Counted from the stretch's first letter, positions 17,512-27,781 are shown. The stretch: DNA of 64,000 bases from Leisingera methylohalidivorans DSM 14336 (GCF_000511355.1 NC_023135.1:1886371-1950370), one strand, 5' to 3'. Notes: generated from the sequence alone by a model not told the origin. Program-made: numbers and translations.

Positions 17512-19787
17512 GTCAGACCTGCTTTCACTGTGCTCTTGTTTGGCGCCGCCGTCCGGTTCACGGCTGGCAGGCGGATTACCGCCATCGCGCCGTAATGCGC
17601 GTGTCCCTCGAATACCGGGGCATCTTCCAGCGTCAGCGTGCCCCCGTGCTCTTCGATGATTTTCTTAACAATCGGCAGCCCCAGCCCGGTGCCCGCATCC
17701 CGCGTAGTCACATAAGGCTCGAACAGCCGGGCCCGGTCTTCGGGCAAGCCGATGCCGTTGTCGGCAATACGGATTTCATAGAAATTTCCCGCCTTGGCTG
17801 CCGTCACCCGGATCTCCGGCACCAGCCCTTGCGGGTTTTCCTTTATCTGCAGGCTTTCAATGGCTTCGCCCGCGTTTTTAATTAGATTGGTCAATGCTTG
17901 GCCAATCATGGTGGCATCCAGATCGGAGGGCATGGCTGCTTCGGGCAACTCAGCCTTGATCCGGACACCAGGCTGGCCCTGCTGCTGCAGGATGACCGCA
18001 TCCCGCAGCAATTGGACCAGATCCTCTTCGCGCCGCTCCGGTTCCGGCATGCGGGCGAATTTCGAGAATTCATCAACGATCCTGCGCAGATCATTTGTCT
18101 GGCGCACAATCACATCGGTCATCGATTGCAGCTGGTCGCTGTTTTCCTCTCCCAGTTTGGGCGCGAATTTGCGTTTGATCCGCTCCGCGCTCAGCTGGAT
18201 CGGAGTCAGCGGATTTTTAATCTCATGGGCAATCCGGCGCGCCACATCGCCCCAGGCCGCCATCCGCTGAGCGCTGACAAGATCGGTCACATCGTCAAAG
18301 GCCACCACATAGCCTTCCAGCCGTCCCTGTTCCGACCGGCGCAACGACATCCGCACCAGCAGGTTTTCCAGCCGGCCCTGACGGGAGACTTTGATTTCCT
18401 CCTGCACCACTTCGGCGCTGGTTTCCACCAATTCGGCAAACAGCGGTCCGAACTCCGGCACTGCCACCGACAAGGCCAGGGATTGCTGATCCTCCTGCCA
18501 GTCCAAAAGCCGCTCCGCCGACCGGTTCACAAAGGTGACACGCCCGGCGGCGTCCAGCCCGACAACCCCCGACGTTACCGATGACAGCACAGAATCAAAC
18601 AGTCGGCGGCGGCGTTCGATTTGCCGGGTATTGTCCAGAAGGCGCCCGTGCTGCGCCTTAAGTTCCCGCGTCATCTGATTGAAATACTGACCCAATTGCG
18701 AGATTTCATCGCCACCGTCATCTATCGGCACCTGCACATCCAGGTTGCCGGATCCAACCCGTTGCGCCGCCACTGTCAGACGCCCGACCGGGCGCGACAA
18801 CCGCTCGGCAAACCACATGCCCAGCCACATCGCCGCGAGGATCAGGATCACCGCAAAACCGATATAGAGCAGCGCAAATTCAAACAGCACCCTTCCGCGC
18901 TCACTTTCCAGCTGCTGATACAGATGCGCGGTTTCCTGGGTGTCATCCAGAAGGTTCAGAAGCTCCCCGTCCACATCACGGCTGATGTAGAGAAACCGGT
19001 CGACAAACGCCTCCAGCCGCACCAGCGCGCGGAACTCACTATCTCTCCAGTCCTCGATAAGCAGAAAGCCATCCTCGCGGGCGGCACTGATCTGGCGGTC
19101 ATTCGGCTTCTCAAAGTCGAACTCGTAAGACCGCTCGCCGCGCGCCCGGATCAGGCCGGCGCTGTCGACGATATACGCCTCGCGCAGCCCGCGCTGGATC
19201 TGCAGCTGGCCTTGTGACAGCACCAGACGCAGCTCTGCGTCATTGATGAAGAAACTGCGGGCACGGCTGTTGTCCAAGTAGCGCGCCAGCGCGCGGGCAT
19301 CTTCGGTCAGGTCGTTTTTCTGCTGCGCCTGATACGCTTCCGCCGCAGCCAGTGAACTGCCGATCACCTGCCGCACCCGCTGGGAAAACCAGCCCTCAAG
19401 CCCGACATTCACCGTCAGCACGGCGAATACGGCAACAATGACAGTGGGGATCAACGCCAGAAATCCAAAGGCCCCGATCAGCCGCAAGTGCAGCCGGGAG
19501 CCCGCCGATTTGGAACGCCGGGCCGCAAACAGCCGGACGATCTGCGTCATCACCAGCGCCGCAATGGTCAGGATGTAAACCAGGTCTGCCAACAGTATCA
19601 GCCGCAGCGGTCTGGAGGACGCCCCCTGCCCCAACGGGCCGATGATGAAAAAAGTCGCCAATGCCAGCACCGGTCCCAGCAGAACCAGGCCAATGGTGCC
19701 GATATTGCGCGCCCGGCGGGTTCTCCGCCACCGGTCCAAGGCCGCAAAAGGCCCGTATGCCGCCCTCAGATGTGACTTATGCGCCAC
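17508..19787 (-). CDS. ntrY: Sensor histidine kinase NtrY
   Basis: A 759-residue membrane histidine kinase. Several N-terminal transmembrane segments surround an extracytoplasmic region (residues about 30-310). These are followed by a HAMP domain, a PAS domain, the phosphoacceptor H-box ARRIAHEIKNPLTP and an ATPase domain with N-box NLIKNAGEAI and G-boxes ADNGIGLP and GTGLGLPIVKK. It phosphorylates NtrX. The 100-base gap to ntrC contains a small hairpin (CCACA-TTTC-TGTGG), so ntrYX may be partly independent of ntrBC. Known relatives sense redox or nitrogen status, sometimes through bound haem; I cannot see a haem motif here. Confidence 0.93.
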   Translation of the reverse strand: MAHKSHLRAAYGPFAALDRWRRTRRARNIGTIGLVLLGPVLALATFFIIGPLGQGASSRPLRLILLADLVYILTIAALVMTQIVRLFAARRSKSAGSRLHLRLIGAFGFLALIPTVIVAVFAVLTVNVGLEGWFSQRVRQVIGSSLAAAEAYQAQQKNDLTEDARALARYLDNSRARSFFINDAELRLVLSQGQLQIQRGLREAYIVDSAGLIRARGERSYEFDFEKPNDRQISAAREDGFLLIEDWRDSEFRALVRLEAFVDRFLYISRDVDGELLNLLDDTQETAHLYQQLESERGRVLFEFALLYIGFAVILILAAMWLGMWFAERLSRPVGRLTVAAQRVGSGNLDVQVPIDDGGDEISQLGQYFNQMTRELKAQHGRLLDNTRQIERRRRLFDSVLSSVTSGVVGLDAAGRVTFVNRSAERLLDWQEDQQSLALSVAVPEFGPLFAELVETSAEVVQEEIKVSRQGRLENLLVRMSLRRSEQGRLEGYVVAFDDVTDLVSAQRMAAWGDVARRIAHEIKNPLTPIQLSAERIKRKFAPKLGEENSDQLQSMTDVIVRQTNDLRRIVDEFSKFARMPEPERREEDLVQLLRDAVILQQQGQPGVRIKAELPEAAMPSDLDATMIGQALTNLIKNAGEAIESLQIKENPQGLVPEIRVTAAKAGNFYEIRIADNGIGLPEDRARLFEPYVTTRDAGTGLGLPIVKKIIEEHGGTLTLEDAPVFEGHAHYGAMAVIRLPAVNRTAAPNKSTVKAGLT

Positions 19788-19887
19788 TGACTGCCCTCAT
19801 CCTGATGTGCAACTCTTTGCGAGTCACCGCCATATCTCGTGGCCCTGCCTAGGGAATTCACAACAAGGCCACATTTCTGTGGCGATA

Positions 19888-21255
19888 TTACATCAGTTTG
19901 CGGCGGCGTGTCACCTCAATATCCAGATCCGTGATCTTCTTTCGCAAAGTATTCCGGTTGATCCCCAGCAATTCGGCGCATTTTGCCTGATTGCCGCCGG
20001 TCGCCGCCAGCGCGATTTCGATAAGCGGTGCTTCCACCTCGCGCAGCAGCCGCATATAAAGCCCCGGCGGCGGCAGCAAGTCGCCATGCAGATCGAAATA
20101 GCGCTGCAGGTGGCGGGCCACCGACTCCGACAGTTTTTCATTGGCAAGGCCCGCCGTGGCAGGCTCCGGCCCGTTCTGCGGCCCCAGCACCGCTGCCGCA
20201 TCCGCCTGGCTGATTTCCTCGCCGCGGGCTGTCAGCGCCAGCCGCCGGACGGTGTTTTCCAGCTGGCGCACGTTGCCAGGCCAGCCGAAATTGCGGAGCA
20301 CGTCCCGCGCACCTTCACTCAGCTCGCGGTGCGGCCCGCCTTCGTTTTCAGCCCGGATCAGAAAATGCTCCGCCAGCAGCGGTATGTCTTCCACCCGCTC
20401 GCGCAGCGCTGGCACATGCAGTGCAGTTCCGCAAATCCTGTAGTAGAGATCCTGGCGCAGCTCTCCGGCCTCGATCGCCGCGGCCAGATCTTTCTGACTG
20501 GAGGCGATGAACCGCGGCGCATGGTCACCCGGCGTGTCCATCATCCGCACCAGCCGCGCCTGGGCCTCTTCCGGCAGGTCGGCCAGTTCATCTATCACCA
20601 GCGAGCCGCCCTTGGCCTGAGCCAGCAGCCGCGCCGGCCCTTCCAGCTCGATCAATGCCGCGGCATCAGCATGAACGAAGGGCAAAGTCCGTCTGTCGGA
20701 AAAGTCGTGAATGGCCTGCGCGATCAGTGATTTACCAGTGCCGCTTTCACCGGTGATCAGAAGCGGCAGTTCCGTATTCATCACCCGCGCGATCAGCCGG
20801 TACAGCGTCTGCATCACCTCGCTGCGGCCAATCAGCGGCAACTCTTCCGGATGATCTTGCGATTCGGCCTTTGCGGCTACAGGCGCCACCCGCTTGGCCG
20901 CCAATGCTTTGGCCGTGCGCTTCATCAGCTCCGGAAGGTCAAACGGTTTCGGCAGATAGTCGTAGGCTTCGGCCTCCTCCGCCTTGATCGCAGTCATGAT
21001 GGTATTCTGCGCTGAAATCACGATCACCGGCAGACCGGGCCGGTCCGCCTGGATTTTGGGAAGCATTTCCAACCCGTTCCCATCCGGCATCATGACATCC
21101 GAAATGACTGCATCACCCTTGCCCTCTGCCACCCATCGCATCAGCGTGGTAAGCGAAGAGGTCGCATGCACCTTACAGCCCGCGCGCGTCAGCGCCTGGG
21201 TCAGAACGGTGCGGATGGTGCGGTCGTCATCTGCGACCAGTACGGTGCCGTCCAT
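19888..21255 (-). CDS. ntrC: Nitrogen response regulator NtrC (GAFTGA-less)
   Basis: A 455-residue activator of nitrogen-scavenging genes, phosphorylated by NtrB at the receiver residue Asp53 ([10 protein letters not shown]). The AAA+ domain has Walker A GESGTGKS and Walker [14 protein letters not shown]. The C-terminal helix-turn-helix is [16 protein letters not shown]. Between the two Walker motifs the stretch that normally holds GHEKGAFTGA is missing: the sequence goes from [13 protein letters not shown] straight to AQAKGG. Rhodobacter capsulatus NtrC has the same deletion and activates sigma-70 promoters; the same is expected here. It is four bases downstream of ntrB. Confidence 0.95.
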   Translation of the reverse strand: MDGTVLVADDDRTIRTVLTQALTRAGCKVHATSSLTTLMRWVAEGKGDAVISDVMMPDGNGLEMLPKIQADRPGLPVIVISAQNTIMTAIKAEEAEAYDYLPKPFDLPELMKRTAKALAAKRVAPVAAKAESQDHPEELPLIGRSEVMQTLYRLIARVMNTELPLLITGESGTGKSLIAQAIHDFSDRRTLPFVHADAAALIELEGPARLLAQAKGGSLVIDELADLPEEAQARLVRMMDTPGDHAPRFIASSQKDLAAAIEAGELRQDLYYRICGTALHVPALRERVEDIPLLAEHFLIRAENEGGPHRELSEGARDVLRNFGWPGNVRQLENTVRRLALTARGEEISQADAAAVLGPQNGPEPATAGLANEKLSESVARHLQRYFDLHGDLLPPPGLYMRLLREVEAPLIEIALAATGGNQAKCAELLGINRNTLRKKITDLDIEVTRRRKLM

Positions 21256-21258
21256 GGA

Positions 21259-22338
21259 TCAGCTCTCCTGCGGTTTTCCGTCACGCGGAACGCGCGACAG
21301 CGACAGCCGGAACACCGTGCGCCCGGGAACCGAGCTTACGGATATCCAGCCATTATGCTCCGAAATGATCTTGCTCACCAATGCAAGGCCCAGCCCGGTG
21401 CCATTCTCCCGGCCCGACACAAACGGGTCGAAAATGTCATCCTTGATCTTCTCCGGCAGCCCCGGCCCATCGTCGCAGATTTCGATCTGCAAAGGCAGCA
21501 GTTTGCCGGTTCCATCACTGCGGCGCAGCCGGAAAGAATGTTCATAGAAAGTGCGGATAGAAATATTTCCGCCTTTCGAACCAGCAGCCTCCGAGGCGTT
21601 CTTGAGTAAATTCAGCACCACTTGCAGCAGTTGATCCGCATCCCCCCAGGCCAATGGCAGCGAGGGATCATAGTTTTCCGTAATGGTCATGCGGGCGCCG
21701 AACCCCAGCAGCGCTGATCGCCGCGCCCGGTCCAGCACATCGTGCAGGTTCACCGGCTTGAACGCCGGCCCGGTCAGGTTGCCGAATTGTTCCACTTGAT
21801 CCAGCAATTTCACAATCCGGCGGCTTTCGCTGACGATCAGTTCGGTCAGCTCCAAGTCATCAGAACTCAGGTTCATGCTCAGAAGCTGCGCCGCCCCGGT
21901 GATGCCGGCCAGCGGGTTCTTGATCTCATGCGCCAGCATCTCTGCCATGCCAATGGCCGAGGCGGCAGCGGATTTGGCGGAATGGGTCTGGGTCATCCGC
22001 CCGGCCAGCTCCCGCGGGGTGACCATCAGCAGCATCACCCCCTCCTGCCCATGCAGCGGCGCAATCTGAACCCCGCATTGCAGCGGTGCCCGGCTGCCGG
22101 AGCCGACGTCGATGTCATTCACGAACAGCGGCGTGCCCTGCACCCGCGCACGGGCAAAGGCCACCTCAATGGGCGCATCAATGGCCAGCGCATCCCAAAC
22201 CGGCAGCCCCACCAGCGCCTTGCGCGAGGTATTCAAGAACCCCTCGCCAGCCGCATTTACATCGGCAATCTTGTCCCAGGCATCGATCAGAAACGCAGGC
22301 ACCGGCAAAGAGGCCCAGAGGGCAATGCTGTCCTTCAT
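21259..22338 (-). CDS. ntrB: Nitrogen sensor histidine kinase/phosphatase NtrB
   Basis: A 359-residue soluble kinase without transmembrane segments. A PAS-like domain covers about residues 1-105. The H-box has the phosphoacceptor His137 (EMLAHEIKNPLAG). The ATPase domain has N-box NLLKNASEAA and G-boxes CDDGPGLPE and GTGLGLALV. In the family, uridylylated or unmodified PII protein decides whether NtrB phosphorylates or dephosphorylates NtrC. The start overlaps the dusB stop by 4 bases, so dusB-ntrB-ntrC form one operon. Confidence 0.94.
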   Translation of the reverse strand: MKDSIALWASLPVPAFLIDAWDKIADVNAAGEGFLNTSRKALVGLPVWDALAIDAPIEVAFARARVQGTPLFVNDIDVGSGSRAPLQCGVQIAPLHGQEGVMLLMVTPRELAGRMTQTHSAKSAAASAIGMAEMLAHEIKNPLAGITGAAQLLSMNLSSDDLELTELIVSESRRIVKLLDQVEQFGNLTGPAFKPVNLHDVLDRARRSALLGFGARMTITENYDPSLPLAWGDADQLLQVVLNLLKNASEAAGSKGGNISIRTFYEHSFRLRRSDGTGKLLPLQIEICDDGPGLPEKIKDDIFDPFVSGRENGTGLGLALVSKIISEHNGWISVSSVPGRTVFRLSLSRVPRDGKPQES

Positions 22339-23321
22339 GCGGCGGCCTCCGGCTGTTGCGCGGTCAGCGCCTCGGGAAGCAACGCAATCACGTCTTCCGG
22401 GTCCTTCTCTGTCAGCACAGCACGTCGCATTGCAGGACCGGTTCCGGCCTCATCCATGTACCAGCCCAGATGCTTACGCGCGACGCGTATGCCCAGATCC
22501 AGTCCGTAAAAGTCGAGCATCGCCCGGTAATGTTCTGCAACCATTGCAATCAGCGCATCGCCTGCCGGCACATCCGGTGCCGGCGTCCCCCACAGCTCAT
22601 GCGCCACTTCGGCCAGCAGCCAGGGCTTGCCTCCCGCGCCGCGCCCGATCATCACACCGTCAGCACCGGACAGCTCCAGCGCCCGGCGTGCGGTTGCCGT
22701 ATCCACAATATCGCCGTTGGCAAGCAGCGGAACGCTGACTGCATCCTTCACTGCCCGGATCGCCCTCCAATCCGCCGCCCCCTTGTAGAACTGGCAGCGG
22801 GTGCGGCCATGGATCGTGACCATCTGCACGCCTGCCGCGCAGGCCCGGCGCGCCACATCCGGCGCGTTCAGGCAATTATCGTCCCAACCCAGCCGGGTCT
22901 TCAGCGTCACCGGCACATCCACGGCTCCCACAACAGCCTCGATCAGCCGCAGCGCGTGGTCCGGCGTCTTCAACAGAGCTGATCCGGAATAGCCATTGGT
23001 CACCTTTTTCGCCGGGCAACCCATGTTGATGTCGATGATCCGCGCGCCCTGCCCTGCGACCTGCCGGGCGGCCTCGGCAATCCAGTATTCATCACGCCCG
23101 GCCAGCTGCACCGCTGTATTCTCCACATCCGCGCTCAGTTCCGCCCGCTCGCGCACACCGGGCTTGGCCTGCACCATCTCCTGACTTGCCACCATCTCGC
23201 TCACCATCAGCCCGGTCCCGAAAGAGCGGACCAGATCCCTGAACGGCCGGTCGGTGATTCCAGCCATCGGTGCCAGAGCGATCGGCGGCGACATGGAAGT
23301 GGTTCCAAGCGTGAAGGACAA
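22335..23321 (-). CDS. dusB: tRNA-dihydrouridine synthase DusB (NifR3)
   Basis: A 328-residue flavoenzyme that reduces uridines in tRNA D-loops. It shows the family hallmarks: the opening SPPIALAPMAGITDRPFR, the FMN- and substrate-binding INMGCPAKKV (with the catalytic Cys), RLGWD, TIHGRTR and NGDIVD, and GRGAGGKPWL. It is first in the dusB-ntrB-ntrC unit, which is the nifR3-ntrBC order first described in Rhodobacter capsulatus. The 181 bases to the divergent ispDF gene hold both promoters. Confidence 0.96.
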   Translation of the reverse strand: MSFTLGTTSMSPPIALAPMAGITDRPFRDLVRSFGTGLMVSEMVASQEMVQAKPGVRERAELSADVENTAVQLAGRDEYWIAEAARQVAGQGARIIDINMGCPAKKVTNGYSGSALLKTPDHALRLIEAVVGAVDVPVTLKTRLGWDDNCLNAPDVARRACAAGVQMVTIHGRTRCQFYKGAADWRAIRAVKDAVSVPLLANGDIVDTATARRALELSGADGVMIGRGAGGKPWLLAEVAHELWGTPAPDVPAGDALIAMVAEHYRAMLDFYGLDLGIRVARKHLGWYMDEAGTGPAMRRAVLTEKDPEDVIALLPEALTAQQPEAAA

Positions 23322-23502
23322 CTGCCTAATCCTTGTGCAATTGAGAGGTGTTTAACTGAAGTCTCTGCTATGCAGCAATGAAACTGCCCCTTGCAAGGCA
23401 CAGCAAATCATCATTTGCCTATTTTTCAGGCGCATTCCGCGGGGTGATTGCCTATCCCCGCGCCACCTCATAAACAAATGCCGAACTTATCAAGAGGCCC
23501 GC

Positions 23503-24639
23503 ATGACCACAGCAGCCCTGATCGTCGCCGCCGGCCGCGGCACCCGTGCAGGCGGCGGCACGCCGAAACAATGGCGCCCGCTGAAAACCCGGCGGGTGAT
23601 CGATTGGACGCTGGGCGCCTTCGAAAAAGCAGGTGTGGACCTCACCGTGCTTGTGCTCTCGTCAGACGATCATCGGGCTTGGGATGAGTTTTCGGGAAAA
23701 CCCGGCCTGATCCTTGCCGAAGGCGGGACCGAACGCGCGGCGTCGGTGGTCAACGGGCTAAGGGCGCTGCAACAGAACAGCATAGACAAGGTGCTGATCC
23801 ACGATGCTGCCCGCCCTTGTGTCAGCAGCGATCTGATCCACAGCATTATCAGCGCCTTGGATGAAAGCCCGGCCGCAGCTCCGGCCCTCCCGGTGACCGA
23901 CGCGCTGTGGACCGGCGCGGAGGGCAGCGTGACCGGCAGCCAGGACCGCAGCGGCTTGTTTGCGGCGCAAACCCCGCAAGGGTTCCGCTACGGCGCGATC
24001 CTCGCTGCCCACAACGCCCACCCCGGCGGCGCCGCGGATGACGTTGAGGTCGCGCGCGCTGCAGGGCTTGACGTCCGCATCATTCCGGGCGAGCCGGACA
24101 ACATCAAAATCACCCGCCCCGAGGATTTTGCCCGGGCGGAACGTATTCTGGGAGCTGACATGGATATCAGGCTTGGCAACGGCTACGACGTGCACCGGTT
24201 CGGCCCCGGCGACAGCGTGATCCTCTGCGGTGTGGAAATCCCGCACGACAAGACCCTGCAGGGCCACTCCGACGCCGATGTCGGCATGCACGCCGTCACC
24301 GATGCGATCTATGGCGCGCTGGCCCGCGGCGATATCGGCCAGCACTTCCCGCCCTCCGACCCGCAGTGGAAAGGGGCAGCCAGCGAGATCTTTTTGCGCC
24401 ATGCTGCCAGTCTGGCGCGTGAAATGGGCTTCACCCTCTCCAATGTCGATTGCACCCTGGTCTGCGAATACCCCAAAGTCGGCCCCCACGCCGCCAGGAT
24501 GCGCGAAGTGATGGCGGAAATTCTGGGCATCGCTGCAGACCGGGTGTCGATCAAGGCCACCACTTCTGAGCGCCTTGGCTTCACCGGCCGCGGCGAAGGC
24601 ATCGCGGCCATCGCCACCGCCGCACTGGTGAAAGCATGA
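23503..24639 (+). CDS. ispDF: Bifunctional IspD/IspF of the methylerythritol phosphate pathway
   Basis: A 378-residue fusion of two isoprenoid enzymes. Residues 1-220 are IspD (CDP-ME synthase) with [18 protein letters not shown] and LIHDAARPC. From about residue 221 it is IspF (MECDP synthase) with GNGYDVHRF and its metal-binding Asp/His, then [15 protein letters not shown] and the [16 protein letters not shown] loop. The IspD-IspF fusion is common in alphaproteobacteria. It starts the ispDF-pgpA-pncC unit: the pgpA start overlaps its stop codon. Confidence 0.96.
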   Translation: MTTAALIVAAGRGTRAGGGTPKQWRPLKTRRVIDWTLGAFEKAGVDLTVLVLSSDDHRAWDEFSGKPGLILAEGGTERAASVVNGLRALQQNSIDKVLIHDAARPCVSSDLIHSIISALDESPAAAPALPVTDALWTGAEGSVTGSQDRSGLFAAQTPQGFRYGAILAAHNAHPGGAADDVEVARAAGLDVRIIPGEPDNIKITRPEDFARAERILGADMDIRLGNGYDVHRFGPGDSVILCGVEIPHDKTLQGHSDADVGMHAVTDAIYGALARGDIGQHFPPSDPQWKGAASEIFLRHAASLAREMGFTLSNVDCTLVCEYPKVGPHAARMREVMAEILGIAADRVSIKATTSERLGFTGRGEGIAAIATAALVKA

Positions 24640-25133
24640 CTCCGGCGCAATTGATCGGCACCGTCTGCGGCGTCGGCTTTCTGCGCCCAGCGCCTGGCAC
24701 CTGGGGTTCTCTGGCGGCTCTCCCTTTGGCCTACGGGCTGCATCAACTGGGCGGATTCCCCCTGCTGGCGCTGGCAACCCTTGCCAGCATTCCTGCAGGC
24801 CTATGGGCCACCAGGGTCATGACCGCAGGCAGCGACAATCACGACCCGTCTGAAATCGTGGTGGATGAGGTCGCAGGCCAGTGGATCGCGCTTTGGGCCA
24901 TCTCCTATCCGGCTTGGGCGCATGGCATTGCCATCACGGTGCTTTGGCCGGGCTGGATCAGCGCGTTCCTGCTGTTCCGTCTGTTCGATATCTGGAAACC
25001 GGGTCCTGTCGGCTGGGCAGATCGCCAGGAAGGCCCGTTTGGTGTTATGATGGATGATGTCATCGCCGGTGCCATGGCCGCCATCGGCGTTGCCCTGCTG
25101 GCCGCCTTCTCGCACGGGGTACTGGGGTTATGA
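24636..25133 (+). CDS. pgpA: Phosphatidylglycerophosphatase A
   Basis: A 165-residue inner-membrane protein that removes the terminal phosphate of phosphatidylglycerophosphate to give phosphatidylglycerol. It has the family pattern: an N-terminal [34 protein letters not shown] with acidic active-site residues, and several hydrophobic helices up to the C terminus. Its start overlaps the ispDF stop by 4 bases and its stop overlaps the pncC start by 4 bases (ATGA both times), so the three are translationally coupled. Confidence 0.93.
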   Translation: MTPAQLIGTVCGVGFLRPAPGTWGSLAALPLAYGLHQLGGFPLLALATLASIPAGLWATRVMTAGSDNHDPSEIVVDEVAGQWIALWAISYPAWAHGIAITVLWPGWISAFLLFRLFDIWKPGPVGWADRQEGPFGVMMDDVIAGAMAAIGVALLAAFSHGVLGL

Positions 25134-25603
25134 GTCCTGATGTTGCAAAGCTGGTCACCCAAGCTAAAGCTGCAGGGGTGACCATTGCCACCGCTGAAAG
25201 CTGCACCGGCGGCATGATTGCAGCGGCACTGACGGATATCCCCGGATCCTCCGCCGTGGTCGACCGCGGTTTTGTCACCTATTCCAACGGCGCCAAGATG
25301 CAGATGCTGGGCGTGAAGGCGGAAACACTGGACGCCAAAGGTGCGGTCAGCGAGGACGTCGCGTCTGAAATGGCCGAAGGTGCCGTGAAAAAAGCAGGAG
25401 TCTCGCTCGCGGTTTCCGTCACCGGCATCGCAGGCCCTGGCGGATCTGAGTTCAAACCCGAGGGCCGCGTCTGTTTTGGCCTGGCCCGTGCAGGCCGTTC
25501 AACGGTCACTGAGACCGTGGAATTCGGCGCCATTGGCCGCGCCAATGTCCGAATGGCCGCCCGCGACCATGCGCTCTTTCTGCTGATGCGGGCAATTTCG
25601 TAA
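25130..25603 (+). CDS. pncC: CinA-family nicotinamide-nucleotide amidohydrolase (PncC)
   Basis: A 157-residue protein consisting of the C-terminal domain of CinA alone, the stand-alone PncC form that deamidates nicotinamide mononucleotide to nicotinic acid mononucleotide in NAD recycling. Family motifs seen are TAESCTGGMIAAALTDIPGSS, VVDRGFVTYSN and SVTGIAGPGG. It is the last gene of the ispDF-pgpA-pncC unit. The 163 bases after it contain no other gene. Confidence 0.88.
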   Translation: MSPDVAKLVTQAKAAGVTIATAESCTGGMIAAALTDIPGSSAVVDRGFVTYSNGAKMQMLGVKAETLDAKGAVSEDVASEMAEGAVKKAGVSLAVSVTGIAGPGGSEFKPEGRVCFGLARAGRSTVTETVEFGAIGRANVRMAARDHALFLLMRAIS

Positions 25604-25676
25604 ACCGGCCGCATTCCGGGCAGCACCGGCAAACGCCTGCCCAAAAAACCAGCACTTGCAGAAAAGCCCCCGATTT

Positions 25677-25691
25677 GTGCGGCTTCCGCAC
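25677..25691. promoter_or_regulatory. Perfect 6-3-6 palindrome upstream of the ammonium transporter
   Basis: The sequence GTGCGG-CTT-CCGCAC lies 76 bases before the transporter ATG, followed ten bases later by seven T residues. It can be either the pncC terminator (loosely spaced) or an operator. Its half-site order is the reverse of the classical NtrC site GCAC-N-GTGC, so I do not call it an NtrC box. Confidence 0.35.
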
Positions 25692-25766
25692 CTCTGCCGC
25701 TTTTTTTCGCGCAGACTTTCCGCTTTGTCCTGACCTCACCGGTTTTTGAGGGGAAGGAACACTCGG

Positions 25767-26948
25767 ATGAACGGAGCGGATACCGCATGGATCATTGTGG
25801 CCACGGCCCTGGTCCTCTTCATGACATTGCCAGGGCTGGCCCTGTTTTACGGCGGGCTGGTACGTGCCCGCAATGTGCTCAGCGTCTTCATGCATTGCTA
25901 CGCCATTGCCTGTTTGATGAGCGTTCTGTGGCTCGCATTCGGCTACACAATTGCCTTTGGCAGCGGTACCAGCGGTCTATGGGGCGGGCTGGACAAGATG
26001 TTCCTGAACGGTGTGAGCGCCGACAGCCTGTCCGGCACTTTGCCCGAGGTTCTGTTTTTTGCCTTTCAGATGACATTTGCCATTATCACGCCCGCGCTGA
26101 TCGTCGGCGCCTATGTCGAGCGCGTGGGCTTTGGCTTTATCCTCGTCTTCTCGGGCCTTTGGATGCTGCTGTGCTACGCGCCGGTAGTGCATTGGATATG
26201 GGGCGGCGGCTTCCTGGCGGATGGCGGCATCTTCGGCGAAACCGGTGTCAAGGACTTTGCCGGCGGCATCGTGGTGCATGAGACTGCAGGTATCGCGGCG
26301 CTGATCATCGCCTTTTACCTTGGCCCGCGCAAAAACCGCGCTATCCCGCCGCACAACCCCGGCTATGTGATGATCGGTGCCGCGATGCTTTGGGTCGGCT
26401 GGTTCGGCTTCAATGGCGGCTCGCAACTTGCCGCGGACGGAGGTGCTGCGATGGCGCTGACCGTAACCCATCTTTCAGCCGCCACGGCCTCGCTCAGCTG
26501 GGCGCTGTGGGAAAAGATCAAATACGGCAAGGCCTCGCTGGTGGGTCTGGTCACTGGCACCATTGCGGGCCTTGCCTCGATCACCCCGGCTTCCGGCTTT
26601 GTCGGCCCGGTGGAAGCACTGATCATCGGGGCCATTGCCGGTGTGCTGTGCCAGGAGATGGTCAACCTTGTGCGCAACAAGATACAGATCGACGACACTC
26701 TGGATGTGTTTGCCGTGCATGGTGTCGGCGGCATCTTCGGCACCCTGATGATTGCGGTCTTCGGCGCCGGCAGCTGGGCCGCGCAGCTGGGCGGGCTGGT
26801 CATCGTCGGTATCTTCACGGTGGTTGTGACCATCGTGGTGGTGAAAGTCTCCGCCGCGATCACATCCCTGCGCGTTGATCTTGAAAGTGAGACCAATGGC
26901 CTCGATCTTTCAGTTCACGGTGAGCGCGCATACGACATGAACAGCTGA
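25767..26948 (+). CDS. amtB: Ammonium transporter, Amt/Mep/Rh family
   Basis: A 393-residue inner-membrane channel with about eleven hydrophobic segments. It lacks the cleaved signal sequence of the E. coli protein and starts directly with MNGADTAWIIVATALVLF. Family signatures are GLALFYGGLVRARNVLS, the VHWIWGGGFL segment, the conserved histidine in GGIVVHETAG and the second pore histidine in DVFAVHGVGG. AAGGA precedes the ATG at 25767. Amt genes normally follow glnK; here none is adjacent, so PII control must come from elsewhere. It lies close to the ntr operon, which controls such genes. Confidence 0.93.
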   Translation: MNGADTAWIIVATALVLFMTLPGLALFYGGLVRARNVLSVFMHCYAIACLMSVLWLAFGYTIAFGSGTSGLWGGLDKMFLNGVSADSLSGTLPEVLFFAFQMTFAIITPALIVGAYVERVGFGFILVFSGLWMLLCYAPVVHWIWGGGFLADGGIFGETGVKDFAGGIVVHETAGIAALIIAFYLGPRKNRAIPPHNPGYVMIGAAMLWVGWFGFNGGSQLAADGGAAMALTVTHLSAATASLSWALWEKIKYGKASLVGLVTGTIAGLASITPASGFVGPVEALIIGAIAGVLCQEMVNLVRNKIQIDDTLDVFAVHGVGGIFGTLMIAVFGAGSWAAQLGGLVIVGIFTVVVTIVVVKVSAAITSLRVDLESETNGLDLSVHGERAYDMNS

Positions 26949-27003
26949 CCCCGGCAATGACGAATGCCACCACTCACGGCAGACGGTGCAATATTGGCAC
27001 CGG

Positions 27004-27029
27004 ACGGGTCCCTGCGGGGGCCCGTTTTC
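27004..27029. terminator. Terminator downstream of the ammonium transporter
   Basis: A 9-bp stem ACGGGTCCC / GGGGCCCGT (one G-T pair) with a TGCG loop is followed by TTTTC. It lies between convergent genes. Confidence 0.8.
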
Positions 27030-27046
27030 TGCTTCAATCAGCGGCT

Positions 27047-27688
27047 TCAGCGCCGGGGTTTCAGCAGCCAGGCTTGCTCCAGCGCGTTGCAGTGTTCGCC
27101 GATGCGGCCGTCCGCGGCTCGTTCCTCGATCAGGTTGATGTCATGGCTGCCCTGATAAAGCGCCTGCACAGTTGGCCCCGGCACCGAAAACGGCGGCCCT
27201 TCCATCAGGGACTGGTCATAATCGAACCCGATCAGAAGTTGCTTGGCCGTGCCCGTGATCCGGTTCAGATGCGCCGCATAGGCCTGCCGGTCCTCCGGCT
27301 TCACCGCAACCAGCGCCGCCCGGTCATAGACCGCATCAACCTGCCCAAGAAGCGCCGGTAACAGGGCAAAAAAATCTCCGGCGTACAGGGTCAAATTGCC
27401 TGCCTGAAACCGGATGAGGCCCTCCTGCCGGGAAATCTCAGGCGCCAGCCCTTGCCGTGCGAACACGTCCTCCACCGCGCCCTGATTGAACTCCACTCCG
27501 GTCACACGCAGCCCTTGCGCGCACAGCCAGTCCAGATCCAGCGCCTTACCGCAAAGCGGCACAAAGACCGACTGGCCAGTTATCAGATCAAGCCGGTCAA
27601 AATACTTCTTCAGCAATGAGTTAGGTGCCGGTTCGTGAAACCCGATCCGGTTTTCGCGCCAGCGTGTCTGCCAGAATTCCTGCTCCAT
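27047..27688 (-). CDS. tpm: Thiopurine S-methyltransferase family protein
   Basis: A 213-residue SAM-dependent methyltransferase. It begins with the family pattern MEQEFWQTRWRENRIGFHE and has the SAM motifs VFVPLCGKALDLDWL, VTGVEFNQGAVEDVF and DAVYDRAALVAVKPEDR. In bacteria this enzyme methylates selenium or tellurium oxyanions and thiopurines; the natural substrate is not certain. It is transcribed alone, convergent with the ammonium transporter. Confidence 0.93.
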   Translation of the reverse strand: MEQEFWQTRWRENRIGFHEPAPNSLLKKYFDRLDLITGQSVFVPLCGKALDLDWLCAQGLRVTGVEFNQGAVEDVFARQGLAPEISRQEGLIRFQAGNLTLYAGDFFALLPALLGQVDAVYDRAALVAVKPEDRQAYAAHLNRITGTAKQLLIGFDYDQSLMEGPPFSVPGPTVQALYQGSHDINLIEERAADGRIGEHCNALEQAWLLKPRR

Positions 27689-27781
27689 TGCGGGGTGCTC
27701 CTTCCGTGGAAAATGCCGTTTCCAGAAATTGATACGACTTGAAGCCCGCTTCAGGGCAACAGGTTTCTGCCCAGCAGAGGC

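Noticed and set aside
25677..25691. NtrC operator before amtB
   Set aside because: The palindrome half-sites are in the opposite order to the NtrC consensus, so I kept it only as an unassigned palindrome.
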